The notes under the pieces were generated by a model. That model had not been told where the DNA came from. It did not search any database and saw nothing but the letters and a program-made list of their open reading frames with translations. 64,000 bases of DNA from contig JAWKMZ010000003.1 of NCBI GenBank assembly GCA_041391965.1, positions 310,001 to 374,000 of the forward strand. Direction: 5' to 3'. The translations under genes were made by a program, and so were the position numbers. The number at the start of each line of letters is the position of its first letter. The first letter of the stretch is position 1. Source of the DNA: JAWKMZ01 sp041391965 (GTDB lineage Bacteria; Bacteroidota; Bacteroidia; Flavobacteriales; Flavobacteriaceae). This document shows, one piece after another, positions 8,992-18,118 of this stretch.

Positions 8992-10230
8992 ATGTCTATA
9001 CTCATTACCAACATCAAAGAACTGCTTCAAGTAAGAGACACCAATGTAAATATTGTAAAAGGAAGTGATATGAAAATGTTACCAACCCTCAAAAATGCTT
9101 ATTTACTTATTGAACATGATACCATTATTCAATATGGTACAATGTCAGAATGCAGAGGGTTAGAAGCTGATGTTGTTATTGATGCCACAGGCAAAATTGT
9201 GCTTCCTTCATGGTGTGATTCTCATACGCATATTGTGTATGCAGGCGACCGATCTCAAGAATTTGTAGATAGAATTAATGGTCTTAGTTATGAAGACATT
9301 GCAAAACGTGGTGGTGGTATTCTCAATTCGGCAGAACAACTTCAAAATACAAGTGAAGATGAATTGTATGAACAATCATTAAAACGACTTAATGATGTCA
9401 TAAAATTGGGCACTGGAGCCATTGAAATTAAATCAGGTTATGGTCTAACCGTTGATGCCGAACTTAAAATGCTACGTGTCATTAAACGATTAAAACAAGA
9501 CTCTCCTGCTAAAATTAAAGCAACATTGTTAGGCGCTCACGCCATTCCTACAGAATTTAAAAATAATAAAGACGCATTTTTAGATTTAGTAGTCAATGAA
9601 ATGATTCCACAAGTTTCAAAATTGCAATTAGCTGATTATGTTGATGTTTTTTGTGAAAAAGGCTATTTTTCTTTAGAAGATACCGAACGTATTTTAGAAG
9701 CTGGCACTAAACATCGATTGATTCCAAAAATACATGTCAACCAATTTAACGCTTTTGGAGGTGTTGCACTTGGTGTAAAATACAATGCGCTTTCAGTTGA
9801 CCATCTTGAAGAAATGAGACAAGAAGATATCAATATTTTAAAAAATAGTAAAACAATGCCTGTTGCTTTACCTTCTTGCTCCTATTTTTTGAGCATTCCT
9901 TATACACCTGCAAGACAAATTATAGATGCTGGATTACCTTTAGCACTTGCAACCGACTACAATCCTGGCTCTACACCAAGCGGAAACATGAATTTTGTGG
10001 TAAGCACAGCCTGTATTAAGATGAAAATGACACCAGAAGAAGCCATCAATGCAGCCACTATAAATGGTGCTTATGCAATGGGAATAAGCAATATGTACGG
10101 AAGTATTACCAGAGGAAAAAAAGCGAATATTATCATTACAAAACCTATCAATAGTTATTATAGCTTGCCTTATGCTTTTGGCGATAACCTTATTGATAAA
10201 GTGATTATAAATGGACGATTATTAGAGTAA
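8992..10230 (+). CDS. hutI: Imidazolonepropionase
   Basis: HutI hydrolyses 4-imidazolone-5-propanoate to N-formimidoyl-L-glutamate, the third step of histidine degradation. The 412 residues match family length. It has the amidohydrolase metal motif H78-T-H80, the family-specific AGDRSQEF segment just after it, a GAIEIKSGYG substrate-binding stretch near residue 142, metal-ligand histidines in LGAHAIP and KIHVNQF, and the ATDYNPGS aspartate region near 321. hutG follows two genes on in the same direction, supporting the pathway; hutH and hutU are not in the window. Confidence 0.96.
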   Translation: MSILITNIKELLQVRDTNVNIVKGSDMKMLPTLKNAYLLIEHDTIIQYGTMSECRGLEADVVIDATGKIVLPSWCDSHTHIVYAGDRSQEFVDRINGLSYEDIAKRGGGILNSAEQLQNTSEDELYEQSLKRLNDVIKLGTGAIEIKSGYGLTVDAELKMLRVIKRLKQDSPAKIKATLLGAHAIPTEFKNNKDAFLDLVVNEMIPQVSKLQLADYVDVFCEKGYFSLEDTERILEAGTKHRLIPKIHVNQFNAFGGVALGVKYNALSVDHLEEMRQEDINILKNSKTMPVALPSCSYFLSIPYTPARQIIDAGLPLALATDYNPGSTPSGNMNFVVSTACIKMKMTPEEAINAATINGAYAMGISNMYGSITRGKKANIIITKPINSYYSLPYAFGDNLIDKVIINGRLLE

Positions 10231-10240
10231 TTGCATAAAA

Positions 10241-10267
10241 AAACCCGAAAGTTTAGCTTTCGGGTTT
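10241..10267. terminator. Bidirectional terminator between hutI and convergent gene
   Basis: Stem AAACCCGAAAG/CTTTCGGGTTT (11 bp) with a 5-nt loop, flanked by A-run and T-run, between two convergent stop codons. Confidence 0.85.
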
Positions 10268-10287
10268 TTAATTATTTTAGAGGTTTA

Positions 10288-11172
10288 TTATTCTAAAGTG
10301 AATTCTGTTGTAGAAACTAATTCTTTTTGGTTATACACATTAACTGTATATTTTCCTTCCGCAAATTCACCATTTGGACTTACAAATTCGCAAATATTTA
10401 AATTTCTGTTTTCATAATTAAATTTGCTCACTAAGCTATAATTTAACACTGTGTCACCAAATTGTATTTGCTCATTAGCACCAAGCACATTGTCTTTTGG
10501 ATCTAAAACCTGAACATATAATTCTTTATCACCAGCTCCAACCAAAGTATTTTTGGCAACTGTAAAACAAACTCTAATTTTATCAGTTCTACGCGCTCTT
10601 TCAGTTGGAATTAATTTTCCCGAACTTCTTTCAATCACTCCAAACCCTTTTAAACCCACAGTTTGCAATACAGAAGCGTTTTCAACAACATCTGCTAATT
10701 GAGTGTTTTGAACCAATAAAGAATCGGTAAACATAGTACGCTCAGCCAATTTCATATTTGTACTGTCTAACGATGTTGCTAATAATGAATTCTCAATTTT
10801 AAGTTTGTCATTTTCAGTTAAAAGTTTATCCATTTCTTCTTGTAATGCCAAAAATTTCTTTTTGTATCTCCATAAACTGTTCACGCTATTTTGAGAAATT
10901 TTTAATGAATCCATCAAACCTTGAATACGATTTCTTGCATCAACCAAGTCTTTATTTGCAACTTCATTTTCACCAATAGCAATATCGTATTGCTTTGCCA
11001 TATTGTTCAAGTCATTCATAACTTGTTGTTTCTCTTTTGTAAGTGATGCTTCTGTTTCTTTTTTGTCATTGTACAATTTTGAAGTATAAAATCCGGTTCC
11101 TACAAATAAGACCAATAATATACCTAATGCTACCTTTAATCCTGTGTTTTTGTTGTTGTTTGAACTTTCCAT
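10288..11172 (-). CDS. Membrane-anchored coiled-coil protein, unknown function
   Basis: 294 residues. A short basic N-terminus leads into one transmembrane helix (about residues 13-31, GLKVALGILLVLFVGTGFY) and then a long predicted coiled coil (about 35-165, heptad-like Leu/Lys/Glu/Asp). The C-terminal 120 residues look beta-rich and end in a compact domain with two Cys. By topology the bulk is probably periplasmic. Proteins like this occur singly in many Flavobacteriaceae and are sometimes mislabelled as chromosome-partitioning proteins; no ATPase motif is present, so that name is not supported. It sits between hutI and hutG on the opposite strand, without obvious link to histidine use. Confidence 0.8.
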   Translation of the reverse strand: MESSNNNKNTGLKVALGILLVLFVGTGFYTSKLYNDKKETEASLTKEKQQVMNDLNNMAKQYDIAIGENEVANKDLVDARNRIQGLMDSLKISQNSVNSLWRYKKKFLALQEEMDKLLTENDKLKIENSLLATSLDSTNMKLAERTMFTDSLLVQNTQLADVVENASVLQTVGLKGFGVIERSSGKLIPTERARRTDKIRVCFTVAKNTLVGAGDKELYVQVLDPKDNVLGANEQIQFGDTVLNYSLVSKFNYENRNLNICEFVSPNGEFAEGKYTVNVYNQKELVSTTEFTLE

Positions 11173-11287
11173 AAGTTTTTGTTGTTTTGGGTTATTTAAT
11201 ACGTTAATTCTTTTTGTTTTTATTTTTACTTTTTAAGTTTAGAAATAAATAAAAATGTACTTTTAATATTTAAATTTAAAATCCACA

Positions 11288-12307
11288 ATGGATAAACTTG
11301 TTTTATTTAATACAAATGCTTTAAATGCGATGTTAAAAAAACGTCCAAATGAATCTAAGTTTGGCGAACACATTAAAATACTTCCTAACTTTACTACTAT
11401 ATACGATGCGTTGACAACTTTGGACGTTGACTACGTAATTTTTGGTATTCCTGAAGATGTTGGTGTATTTGCAAACTATGGAAAACGAGGAGCTGCAAGC
11501 GCTTGGGAGGCAACTCTAAAAGTTTTGTTAAATATCCAAAGCAATTCGTTTACAAATCCTGATAAAGTGCTAATTCTTGGTTATTTAGACTTTTCTAAAG
11601 AAATGGAAAAGGCAGATAGTTTAAACCAAACCAATAAAATAGACATCCAGAAAGCACGAAAACTCGTTGCAAAAATGGATACACATGTAACAGATTTAGT
11701 TTGTCAAATAGTTAAAGCAGGTAAAACACCTATTATTATTGGAGGTGGCCATAATAATGCTTATGGAGCTATAAAAGGAACGTCTTTAGCACTCCAAAAA
11801 TCTATAAATACAGTAAATTTTGATGCACACTCCGATTTTAGAAGTGAAGAAGGTCGTCATAGTGGTAATGGCTTTAGCTATGCTTATGCCGAAGGATTTT
11901 TGAAAAACTATTTTATCTTTGGATTGCACGAAAATTACACTTCAGATATTATTTTTAAAACCTTAAACAAGTTTAAAAGTATACAATATAACACCTTTGA
12001 AGCTATTTCCATAAGGCATGAATTGTCTTTTAAAGCTGAAATGGAACGTGCATCAAAATTTGTTTCAGAAAAGCCTTTTGGTATTGAAATAGATTGTGAT
12101 GCTATTAAGAATATTCCGAGTAGTGCTATGACACCAAGCGGATTTAGTGTCAAAAAAGCAAGACGATTTATCAATTATTTTGGACCGTTTGAAAACGTAA
12201 AATATCTTCATATTTGTGAAGCAGCCCCAACGCTTGAAACAGAAACTAAAGTTGGTAAACTTATCAGTTTTTTAATAACCGATTTTATGAGAGCTCATAG
12301 CAATTGA
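11288..12307 (+). CDS. hutG: Formimidoylglutamase (arginase/ureohydrolase family)
   Basis: 339 residues of the ureohydrolase fold. The manganese-binding motifs are visible: GGGHNN near residue 156, NFDAHSDFR near 178, and GIEIDCDAI near 263, matching the GGxH, DxHxD and DxD ligand sets of arginase, agmatinase and formimidoylglutamase. The nearby hutI makes formimidoylglutamase the best substrate call, hydrolysing N-formimidoyl-glutamate to glutamate and formamide. Sequence similarity to arginase is low, as is usual for the Bacteroidota branch. Its stop lies only 6 bp from the convergent stop of the 12314 gene. Confidence 0.88.
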   Translation: MDKLVLFNTNALNAMLKKRPNESKFGEHIKILPNFTTIYDALTTLDVDYVIFGIPEDVGVFANYGKRGAASAWEATLKVLLNIQSNSFTNPDKVLILGYLDFSKEMEKADSLNQTNKIDIQKARKLVAKMDTHVTDLVCQIVKAGKTPIIIGGGHNNAYGAIKGTSLALQKSINTVNFDAHSDFRSEEGRHSGNGFSYAYAEGFLKNYFIFGLHENYTSDIIFKTLNKFKSIQYNTFEAISIRHELSFKAEMERASKFVSEKPFGIEIDCDAIKNIPSSAMTPSGFSVKKARRFINYFGPFENVKYLHICEAAPTLETETKVGKLISFLITDFMRAHSN

Positions 12308-12313
12308 TTTTCT

Positions 12314-14029
12314 TTAATTATTTCCGACCGATTTCAACGAATCTAACTGACGTTGCAGTTTTTCAATTTTATCAGCATTTTTATTTACTTTAGGAATACG
12401 GTTTAATGAGTCCATCGTTTGCTGGTTGATGTCAATATTTTTAGTCTGTTCAACATAATAATACCCAATACCTTCACTGGCTCTCCAAGCCTCATTTAAT
12501 TGCTTATAGACTTCCAAATCCCATTCACTTGGATGTTTAACATCTATCCAAACCACATCGCGATATTCGCTGTCAATGAGTGCCAAATCTGGAGTGGCTG
12601 AGCCATCAAATTTTTTAGAATCGTCTTTAATTGCTGACACCGTTCCTAAAAAAAATAAGCGTCTGCGTCCAGCTATATCTTTTATATAAGGTCTAAACTC
12701 TACAGGTTTATTGACTGACCAATCAAATTCTTTTCTTGACTCAATCATTTTTAAAGGCATTGCCGAAACACCTGCATATCCTTGTTTTTTTGCTGCATGA
12801 TCATAATAATAGAGTTTGTCTGTGCCATCAGCAGGAATAAACACACTGTACATTAAACTGGTACGCTCATCGCCTACTGGTTCTAAACCAAACCAATGAT
12901 ACAAACCGCTATAAGCACCAAAATTACTATCAGAAAAATTAAAATCGGTTACAAAAGGTTGCTGATTTTGGTCATCTGGCAAATCTGGAATTTTAACAGC
13001 TGTTTCCATTTTCCAAGGTAATGGATCTGTAAATCCACCTAAAAACTTTAAAGATTCTGCTTCTAAACGCGATACTTTTTCTGCTAAGGTGTTTTGTTTG
13101 GTCAAATACGGATAGTGACGCATGTCATCAGGACTGATAAAAGTTCCTTTTCCAATAAAAATACGTTCTAAATAATCCTTAAAATTGTGTGCGCCATTGT
13201 CAATTACCATGACACCTCCAAAGGTTGGATACGGAAAAAAGAATCCTTTCCACTTTATCAAACTTACCACTTCAACCCATTGACCAGAATCATTTTTCAT
13301 ATAAAACGTGTCACTTGGCTCGTAATTAAATAACATCCACGGATTAAAACGTTGCACAACTGCATTGTAAGTATTGCGACTAAACTTTAACGATTCGCCA
13401 ATAGAAAAGGTAACAGGAATACGATTATCACTCGAAAACCTCGGAAAAGGTGACGTGCTTGACACCGCAAAAACTTCTTCAATGTTATCTGTCATTCCTT
13501 GCCATACATACTTTTCAGTTGGCTGAATGGCCATTGTCCATTTGTTTTCGCCATCAACTCTAACCAAATGAGGTAATGATACATCTTTGGTTTCACCTAC
13601 ACTTTCATTAGCCATTGAATAGATGTTGCGAAGTGGTTGAATACGTTCATTTTGTGTTAATGGCAATTGGTCTATCTCTACTCTGTGCAAATTATTGAAT
13701 ACGTTATAAGTTTTCATATAATTATACATTTGATAATGCCAACCAACAACATACAACACTCCAAAAAACAGCAAAAGTAATCCTAAAATACCTAAGCGCT
13801 TTCCTGTACTTGGTGAGTTTCTAAATTTTCGCAAAGCAAAAAATAACACCAAACCACAAACAAGAATAATAAAAATAAATTTTCTGATAAATAACAAAAA
13901 AGGTTGATAATCATCTCGCATAAAAAACAAAAGTCCTATCAGGATAATGCTGACAATGATGGTAATTCGCTTTTGTTTTGAACCTTTATTCCAGTATTTT
14001 TTAATCATAGCACTATTTGTTTTCTCCAT
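12314..14029 (-). CDS. Large membrane-anchored protein of unknown operon (distal gene)
   Basis: About 571 residues from the ATG at 14029 (starts at 14059 or 14008 are also possible; 14029 overlaps the previous gene by 17 bp, typical of translational coupling). Three transmembrane helices lie in the first 110 residues, then a soluble domain of about 400 residues rich in aromatic residues, and a short coiled coil at the C-terminus (KIEKLQRQLDSLKSV). No known catalytic motif is seen. It is the last gene of a seven-gene minus-strand operon with an AAA+ ATPase and a long coiled-coil protein. The segment DLALIDSEYRDVVWIDVKHP looks like a conserved core strand/loop region, but I cannot assign a fold. 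Confidence 0.82.
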   Translation of the reverse strand: MEKTNSAMIKKYWNKGSKQKRITIIVSIILIGLLFFMRDDYQPFLLFIRKFIFIILVCGLVLFFALRKFRNSPSTGKRLGILGLLLLFFGVLYVVGWHYQMYNYMKTYNVFNNLHRVEIDQLPLTQNERIQPLRNIYSMANESVGETKDVSLPHLVRVDGENKWTMAIQPTEKYVWQGMTDNIEEVFAVSSTSPFPRFSSDNRIPVTFSIGESLKFSRNTYNAVVQRFNPWMLFNYEPSDTFYMKNDSGQWVEVVSLIKWKGFFFPYPTFGGVMVIDNGAHNFKDYLERIFIGKGTFISPDDMRHYPYLTKQNTLAEKVSRLEAESLKFLGGFTDPLPWKMETAVKIPDLPDDQNQQPFVTDFNFSDSNFGAYSGLYHWFGLEPVGDERTSLMYSVFIPADGTDKLYYYDHAAKKQGYAGVSAMPLKMIESRKEFDWSVNKPVEFRPYIKDIAGRRRLFFLGTVSAIKDDSKKFDGSATPDLALIDSEYRDVVWIDVKHPSEWDLEVYKQLNEAWRASEGIGYYYVEQTKNIDINQQTMDSLNRIPKVNKNADKIEKLQRQLDSLKSVGNN

Positions 14030-14198
14030 TTTTATTGACATCCCTAATGCTTCCTGCAAACGAAATAATTAAAAGTATTGGAACTACAATGTTTAGCAAG
14101 TTGGTAAACGTCCAAAAGTTGGCATAATCAGCCATATAAAGTTGAATTATCAATAAAATTATTGATATAATTAAAAGTATGTATCTAAATTTTTGCAT
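14013..14198 (-). CDS. Small two-helix membrane protein of unknown operon
   Basis: 61 residues with two transmembrane helices (about residues 5-22 and 30-50) and a charged tail (RDVNKNGENK). It starts 7 bp after the stop of the 174-residue membrane protein and overlaps the start of the following 12314-14029 gene, so it is tightly embedded in the operon and probably real. Function unknown; small bitopic or hairpin proteins in such operons often assist assembly of a membrane complex. Confidence 0.72.
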   Translation of the reverse strand: MQKFRYILLIISIILLIIQLYMADYANFWTFTNLLNIVVPILLIISFAGSIRDVNKNGENK

Positions 14199-14205
14199 GC
14201 TGTTT

Positions 14206-14730
14206 TTACATTAAACCTTTGTCTTTCAATCGTTCGCGAGCACTTTTCTTTTCGGGTTCAGGTTCTGCTTCAGGGTTTTCATTAGTTTCATCAACTACAT
14301 TTGCATTTTTTACCTTTAAGTCTTCAATAAAATCTTTGCCTTTTTCAAAGGTATTATGAATTTTATCTTCTATAGATTCACTTTGTTCATCAATCACTTC
14401 AGACGATTTAAAAATAAAATTCGCCAAATAAGTACCTACAAGTGTACCAATAATCATGGACGTAAAAATTGAAATAGTTGCTAAATCAATAGGAATTAGA
14501 AAACGAGTGACTACAATGCCAATTAGAAAGAGCAATCCTATAAAGACCAATCTAATAAAAAATTTTTGCTGGTACACAAAACCTGTTTTATCTGTTGGTT
14601 TCATTCTTAACTCTTTAGAATTCATCAATTTATTAAAAAATCGATATAAGCCATTTCCGTTGGATTCTTTCCAATATAATAAGGCTCCAAATAATATTGA
14701 GGCAATAAATATGATGAGTTCTAAAGTCAT
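14206..14730 (-). CDS. Membrane protein of unknown operon with charged cytoplasmic tail
   Basis: 174 residues. Three hydrophobic segments are visible (about residues 2-20, 53-72 and 80-107), the last two close together, followed by a strongly acidic then basic hydrophilic tail (about 110-174) ending in KKSARERLKDKGLM. The tail has low complexity, with PEAEPEPEKK. It lies 48 bp after the 14779 gene and 7 bp before the small membrane protein. With those two neighbours it gives the operon three consecutive membrane proteins. No family recognised. Confidence 0.8.
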   Translation of the reverse strand: MTLELIIFIASILFGALLYWKESNGNGLYRFFNKLMNSKELRMKPTDKTGFVYQQKFFIRLVFIGLLFLIGIVVTRFLIPIDLATISIFTSMIIGTLVGTYLANFIFKSSEVIDEQSESIEDKIHNTFEKGKDFIEDLKVKNANVVDETNENPEAEPEPEKKSARERLKDKGLM

Positions 14731-14778
14731 TATGCTTAGTTTTTAAATTGATGTCTTTATAAAATTAGTCTAAAAAAC

Positions 14779-16020
14779 TTAAATATTGTTACTTATAACC
14801 TCAATAACCCAATCTTTGAGCGATTCGTCCCAAGTGTCATAGGTTTTATAAAATTGTTCTTTGTCATACCAATACAAAAACAACACATCTAAAGGTGAAA
14901 TGGTAACCAACAATTTCCATATTAAATCCTGATGTCTTGCCTCTAACGACGAATGTGGTTCATGTAAGGCTTCAAAAAGTTTTTCATCTACAATATCTGA
15001 AATTTTATATTGGTTACTTGTTTCGAGCTTTTCAAGGTACAACTCAACACTCATGACTTTTTTTCGTGTTTCGATATCAAGTTTATTAAGGTAACTTTTA
15101 AACAAGACCGAATCATCCAAAATATCTTTTATAGGATGTTGCGTATTTTTTAATGCTTGAGATAGCATGAATTTTTTGATGCGTTCATAGCGTTTAGTTG
15201 TAACAACATCTTCCAAATCATATTGTATAATCACATAATCGCGCAGTTTGTCCATAAGCTCTGGTTGCGAAATATGATAAATCAACACATCATAGGTAGT
15301 GTCTTTAATGGCTTCTTTATACCATTTTTCATCTTCAAAAACGACAATAGGTTTAATAAAATCGCGTAGTACATAAATGCCATTAAACGCTTTTGTATAA
15401 AAGGAATCTGTAGTAAAATTGAGTGCTTTCAGGCTTAAATCTCTATGGCGCAAATCGCCATAAGTTTTAGCAGAGGCTAACAATTGTTGATGCAAACTTT
15501 CATCAATAAAATTATTTCCTGCTTTAAAGGTTTCTATCAATTGAAATTGTGCTTTCTGAATTTTATCCAAATCATTAATTAAATGGAATGTTATGGAAAC
15601 ATCTTTGTATTTCAAAACATCTAAAGGCTCATAAAAGACGTCTATATGTTGGTCAAAATCAATACAAATAGCACAATCGCGTGTGATGTCATTAATTTTA
15701 TCAGCATACGTTTTAAATACTTCTTGCATCATATCTTTATCAAACGTATGAAACGGATTGTAAATAGGGTTTCCTTGTTGTAATGGCGAAATGATAATAC
15801 CACTCGGATTGGCTTCTCCATTATTTAAATAGTGTATTTCTTTCTTTTCTTCAGCAATTTCAGGACTCCAACCAATACCATCAATAGAAAAATTGGTGAG
15901 TTTGGTTGGTGAAAAACCCAGTTTTGTTAAACACTGATTGTAACGCTCCACCAATTTCCCACTAATGGGAATAAGCGCACTTCTATATAAATTGGCGTCT
16001 TTTAGTTTTTGCATTTTCAT
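14779..16020 (-). CDS. Unknown soluble protein of the AAA+ operon
   Basis: About 413 residues from the ATG at 16020 (16014 is an alternative). A longer frame would need a TTG at 16044 inside a repeat-like palindrome, which I think is not the start. The protein is soluble, mixed alpha/beta, with no signal peptide or transmembrane helix. The N-terminal third contains a Gly/Pro-rich region with SPLQQGNPIYNPFHTF and a CAICIDFDQHIDVFYEP segment; the remainder is helical. No catalytic motif is recognised. It lies 47 bp after the AAA+ ATPase gene and 48 bp before the membrane-protein genes, so it may link the ATPase to the membrane part. Function is unknown. Confidence 0.85.
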   Translation of the reverse strand: MKMQKLKDANLYRSALIPISGKLVERYNQCLTKLGFSPTKLTNFSIDGIGWSPEIAEEKKEIHYLNNGEANPSGIIISPLQQGNPIYNPFHTFDKDMMQEVFKTYADKINDITRDCAICIDFDQHIDVFYEPLDVLKYKDVSITFHLINDLDKIQKAQFQLIETFKAGNNFIDESLHQQLLASAKTYGDLRHRDLSLKALNFTTDSFYTKAFNGIYVLRDFIKPIVVFEDEKWYKEAIKDTTYDVLIYHISQPELMDKLRDYVIIQYDLEDVVTTKRYERIKKFMLSQALKNTQHPIKDILDDSVLFKSYLNKLDIETRKKVMSVELYLEKLETSNQYKISDIVDEKLFEALHEPHSSLEARHQDLIWKLLVTISPLDVLFLYWYDKEQFYKTYDTWDESLKDWVIEVISNNI

Positions 16021-16031
16021 TTTTGTCACAA

Positions 16032-16049
16032 ACCTGTCTGCCAACAGGT
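16032..16049. repeat. REP-like palindrome between operon genes
   Basis: ACCTGT-CTGCCA-ACAGGT, an inverted repeat with 6-bp arms. It resembles degenerate members of GC-richer palindromes that occur between genes in Flavobacteriaceae. It lies in the intergenic stretch between the AAA+ gene and the 14779-16020 gene. Confidence 0.5.
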
Positions 16050-16091
16050 AGATTCACAAATATTTATACTCATTTCTTAAATTAAAAATCG

Positions 16092-18053
16092 CTATTCAAA
16101 CTTCTCAAATTTCTTTCTTGCTTCAGTTTCAACGTGCAATTGATTGATTCTATCATCCACTTTTCGTTTAAAGTCAGTATCTGCAATAGTTGCAACATTA
16201 TCGAGGTAACGAACCACTTCTTGTCGTCTTATTTCAGAAAAATTCAAACCTTTCATATTGGCTTTCATCAATTCTTGAAGCATATTGAATTTGGTTTTAT
16301 AATTCTGTTTGAAATAGGTTTCAGGTGTATCAAACCAGCTTTTTTCTAAATCAAAATCTGTTAAACGCAACGAAATTGCAGACTGAATATTTCTCACATC
16401 TCTTGATGAGAAAAACGGAAATATCTTTTGAATTTCCATATATAAATTGGCATAAAACAGATGTTCGTTGGTTTTGTATTGCTGCTCTATCTTATCATAA
16501 ACGCTATGAACACGCGCTTCTGTTGGTTTATCAACTGTATTAAGAATGTCTCCCATGTTTTTTGCCAAACCTTGATCTTGCAAATAGTTATATGCTTTTG
16601 GGTTTTGCATATTGACAAAATCTGGTATGGTGTTTTGTAATTTGTTCCACCACAAATAATCTTGGTCTAAAAAATCGTGTTCTGTACGTGCTCCATCTAT
16701 TTTAAAACGCCCTTGTACACGAGAAATCACCGCTTTATCCAACATTTCAGGCAAATTGGTAAACAATCCGATAGAACTATTGCCATAATTGACAGCGTAA
16801 GCACCTTCTGTATAGCGCAAAAACACACCAATTACCTCTTTTACGCCAGCCGAAACGCCTTGTGCAGTTCGTTCTTGCAAATTATTTTCAGCATCATCAA
16901 TTGGGGCAAAAATTAATTTTGAAGGATCTTGCAAAGGCTTCATCCATTCCACCATTTTTTCGGCAGAACCACCTTGAAAAGTACTAATTAACGTGTCTGG
17001 CATTGGATGAAATAAAAACGGAATATCTAAATGATCACAGTGCGATTTTAATCGTGTAGCAATGGCAGCAATGAGCATACTTTTACCAGTTCCAGGAATT
17101 CCGTAGCCCATAAAAACTGGCATAAAACCACCTAATTCTTGAAACGGATTCTTTTTAGCTGCAAAATCATAACTCAATAAACGTTCTGTCAAACGACGTG
17201 CAAAATGTTTGGCATCTCTGTTACCAACAATTTGTTCAAATTCAATTTTATTAAATTCGATGCTTTTAGTGGTTCCAGAAAACACATTGTTCCAACCAGA
17301 AATTGCAAATTCAGATTTTTCGAGTTTATAAGTTCTGTCTAAAATGGTTTCTTGATATTCTAAAGTGCTTTTGCGCAGCTGAATCTCATCTATCAAAGCT
17401 TCAAAATAAACCACTGTAAAATCGACCACATCGTTATCAGATTTTACAATTTCTGGATGTCCTAAATATTTGTCATAATAGTACAAACAACATGAAATTC
17501 CTTTTAAAGGAGACAGGAGAGATACTTCTGGAATGCCTGCAAACTTTTGCTTCATAACACTCAAATCATCTGAAGCAATAGTTTTTAGATTATGCAAAAT
17601 ATTGTAAGCGGTTGCAAATAACATAAAGGCAGTTGCTGTTTGCATTTTGCTTTCATATTCTCGTTTTCCTGAAGCATCAAGAGCTGATTTTCGTTCATTT
17701 AAACTTGATAAACCCGAAGCGTCATAATAGCTATCTTTAATCCAAATACCTAATGTCATGCCTTCTTGAACAGCATACAACGTGTGATTTAAATTTAAAG
17801 GAATTGCGACAGATTCTGGCAACAAACGTTTTTTTAAACTCAAAATAGTTCTTGAAACCGAAGTTATTTCGGCCGTATTGCCATTATTAGCACGCGACAA
17901 ATAGAGTAAAATTGATTCGTCTTTGGCGTCTTTATCTTTATTTTTGGCACGTTGTCCTTGTTCCCATTGAATACTTTTTAAATACGATGTGGCTTCATCG
18001 CGAAGCATGTCGAGTTCGGTTTGTTTTATAGGAAAGGTTGAGTTGTGTTCCAT
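16092..18053 (-). CDS. AAA+ ATPase of unknown operon
   Basis: 653 residues. About 300 N-terminal residues, mostly helical and without known motif, precede an AAA+ module. Walker A is GIPGTGKS at residues 318-325. The Walker B-like segment is LIFAPIDDAEN at about 380-390, with Asp386-Asp387 instead of the usual Asp-Glu (Glu389 is two residues on). Asn433 in a TNLPE segment fits sensor 1, and Arg445/Arg449 in SRVQGRF are candidate arginine fingers. The C-terminal 190 residues are helical and end in a charged stretch. The architecture suggests an oligomeric remodelling ATPase with its own adaptor domain. Context: gene 3 of the operon, with a coiled-coil protein upstream and membrane proteins downstream. 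Confidence 0.88.
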   Translation of the reverse strand: MEHNSTFPIKQTELDMLRDEATSYLKSIQWEQGQRAKNKDKDAKDESILLYLSRANNGNTAEITSVSRTILSLKKRLLPESVAIPLNLNHTLYAVQEGMTLGIWIKDSYYDASGLSSLNERKSALDASGKREYESKMQTATAFMLFATAYNILHNLKTIASDDLSVMKQKFAGIPEVSLLSPLKGISCCLYYYDKYLGHPEIVKSDNDVVDFTVVYFEALIDEIQLRKSTLEYQETILDRTYKLEKSEFAISGWNNVFSGTTKSIEFNKIEFEQIVGNRDAKHFARRLTERLLSYDFAAKKNPFQELGGFMPVFMGYGIPGTGKSMLIAAIATRLKSHCDHLDIPFLFHPMPDTLISTFQGGSAEKMVEWMKPLQDPSKLIFAPIDDAENNLQERTAQGVSAGVKEVIGVFLRYTEGAYAVNYGNSSIGLFTNLPEMLDKAVISRVQGRFKIDGARTEHDFLDQDYLWWNKLQNTIPDFVNMQNPKAYNYLQDQGLAKNMGDILNTVDKPTEARVHSVYDKIEQQYKTNEHLFYANLYMEIQKIFPFFSSRDVRNIQSAISLRLTDFDLEKSWFDTPETYFKQNYKTKFNMLQELMKANMKGLNFSEIRRQEVVRYLDNVATIADTDFKRKVDDRINQLHVETEARKKFEKFE

Positions 18054-18074
18054 TTTTCAGTTTTCAGTTTTCAG
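18054..18074. repeat. Three tandem TTTTCAG heptamers at the AAA+ start codon
   Basis: TTTTCAG occurs three times head to tail (18054-18060, 18061-18067, 18068-18074). On the coding strand this is CTGAAAA repeated directly before the ATG of the AAA+ gene. Confidence 0.85.
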
Positions 18075-18118
18075 CCTCAATCAACAGTTTATATGCTGCG
18101 ACTGTGACTGCATCCTTT

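Noticed and set aside
16021..16044. TTG start at 16044 for the 413-residue operon protein
   Set aside because: The TTG is within a REP-like palindrome; an ATG 8 codons later is a more likely start.
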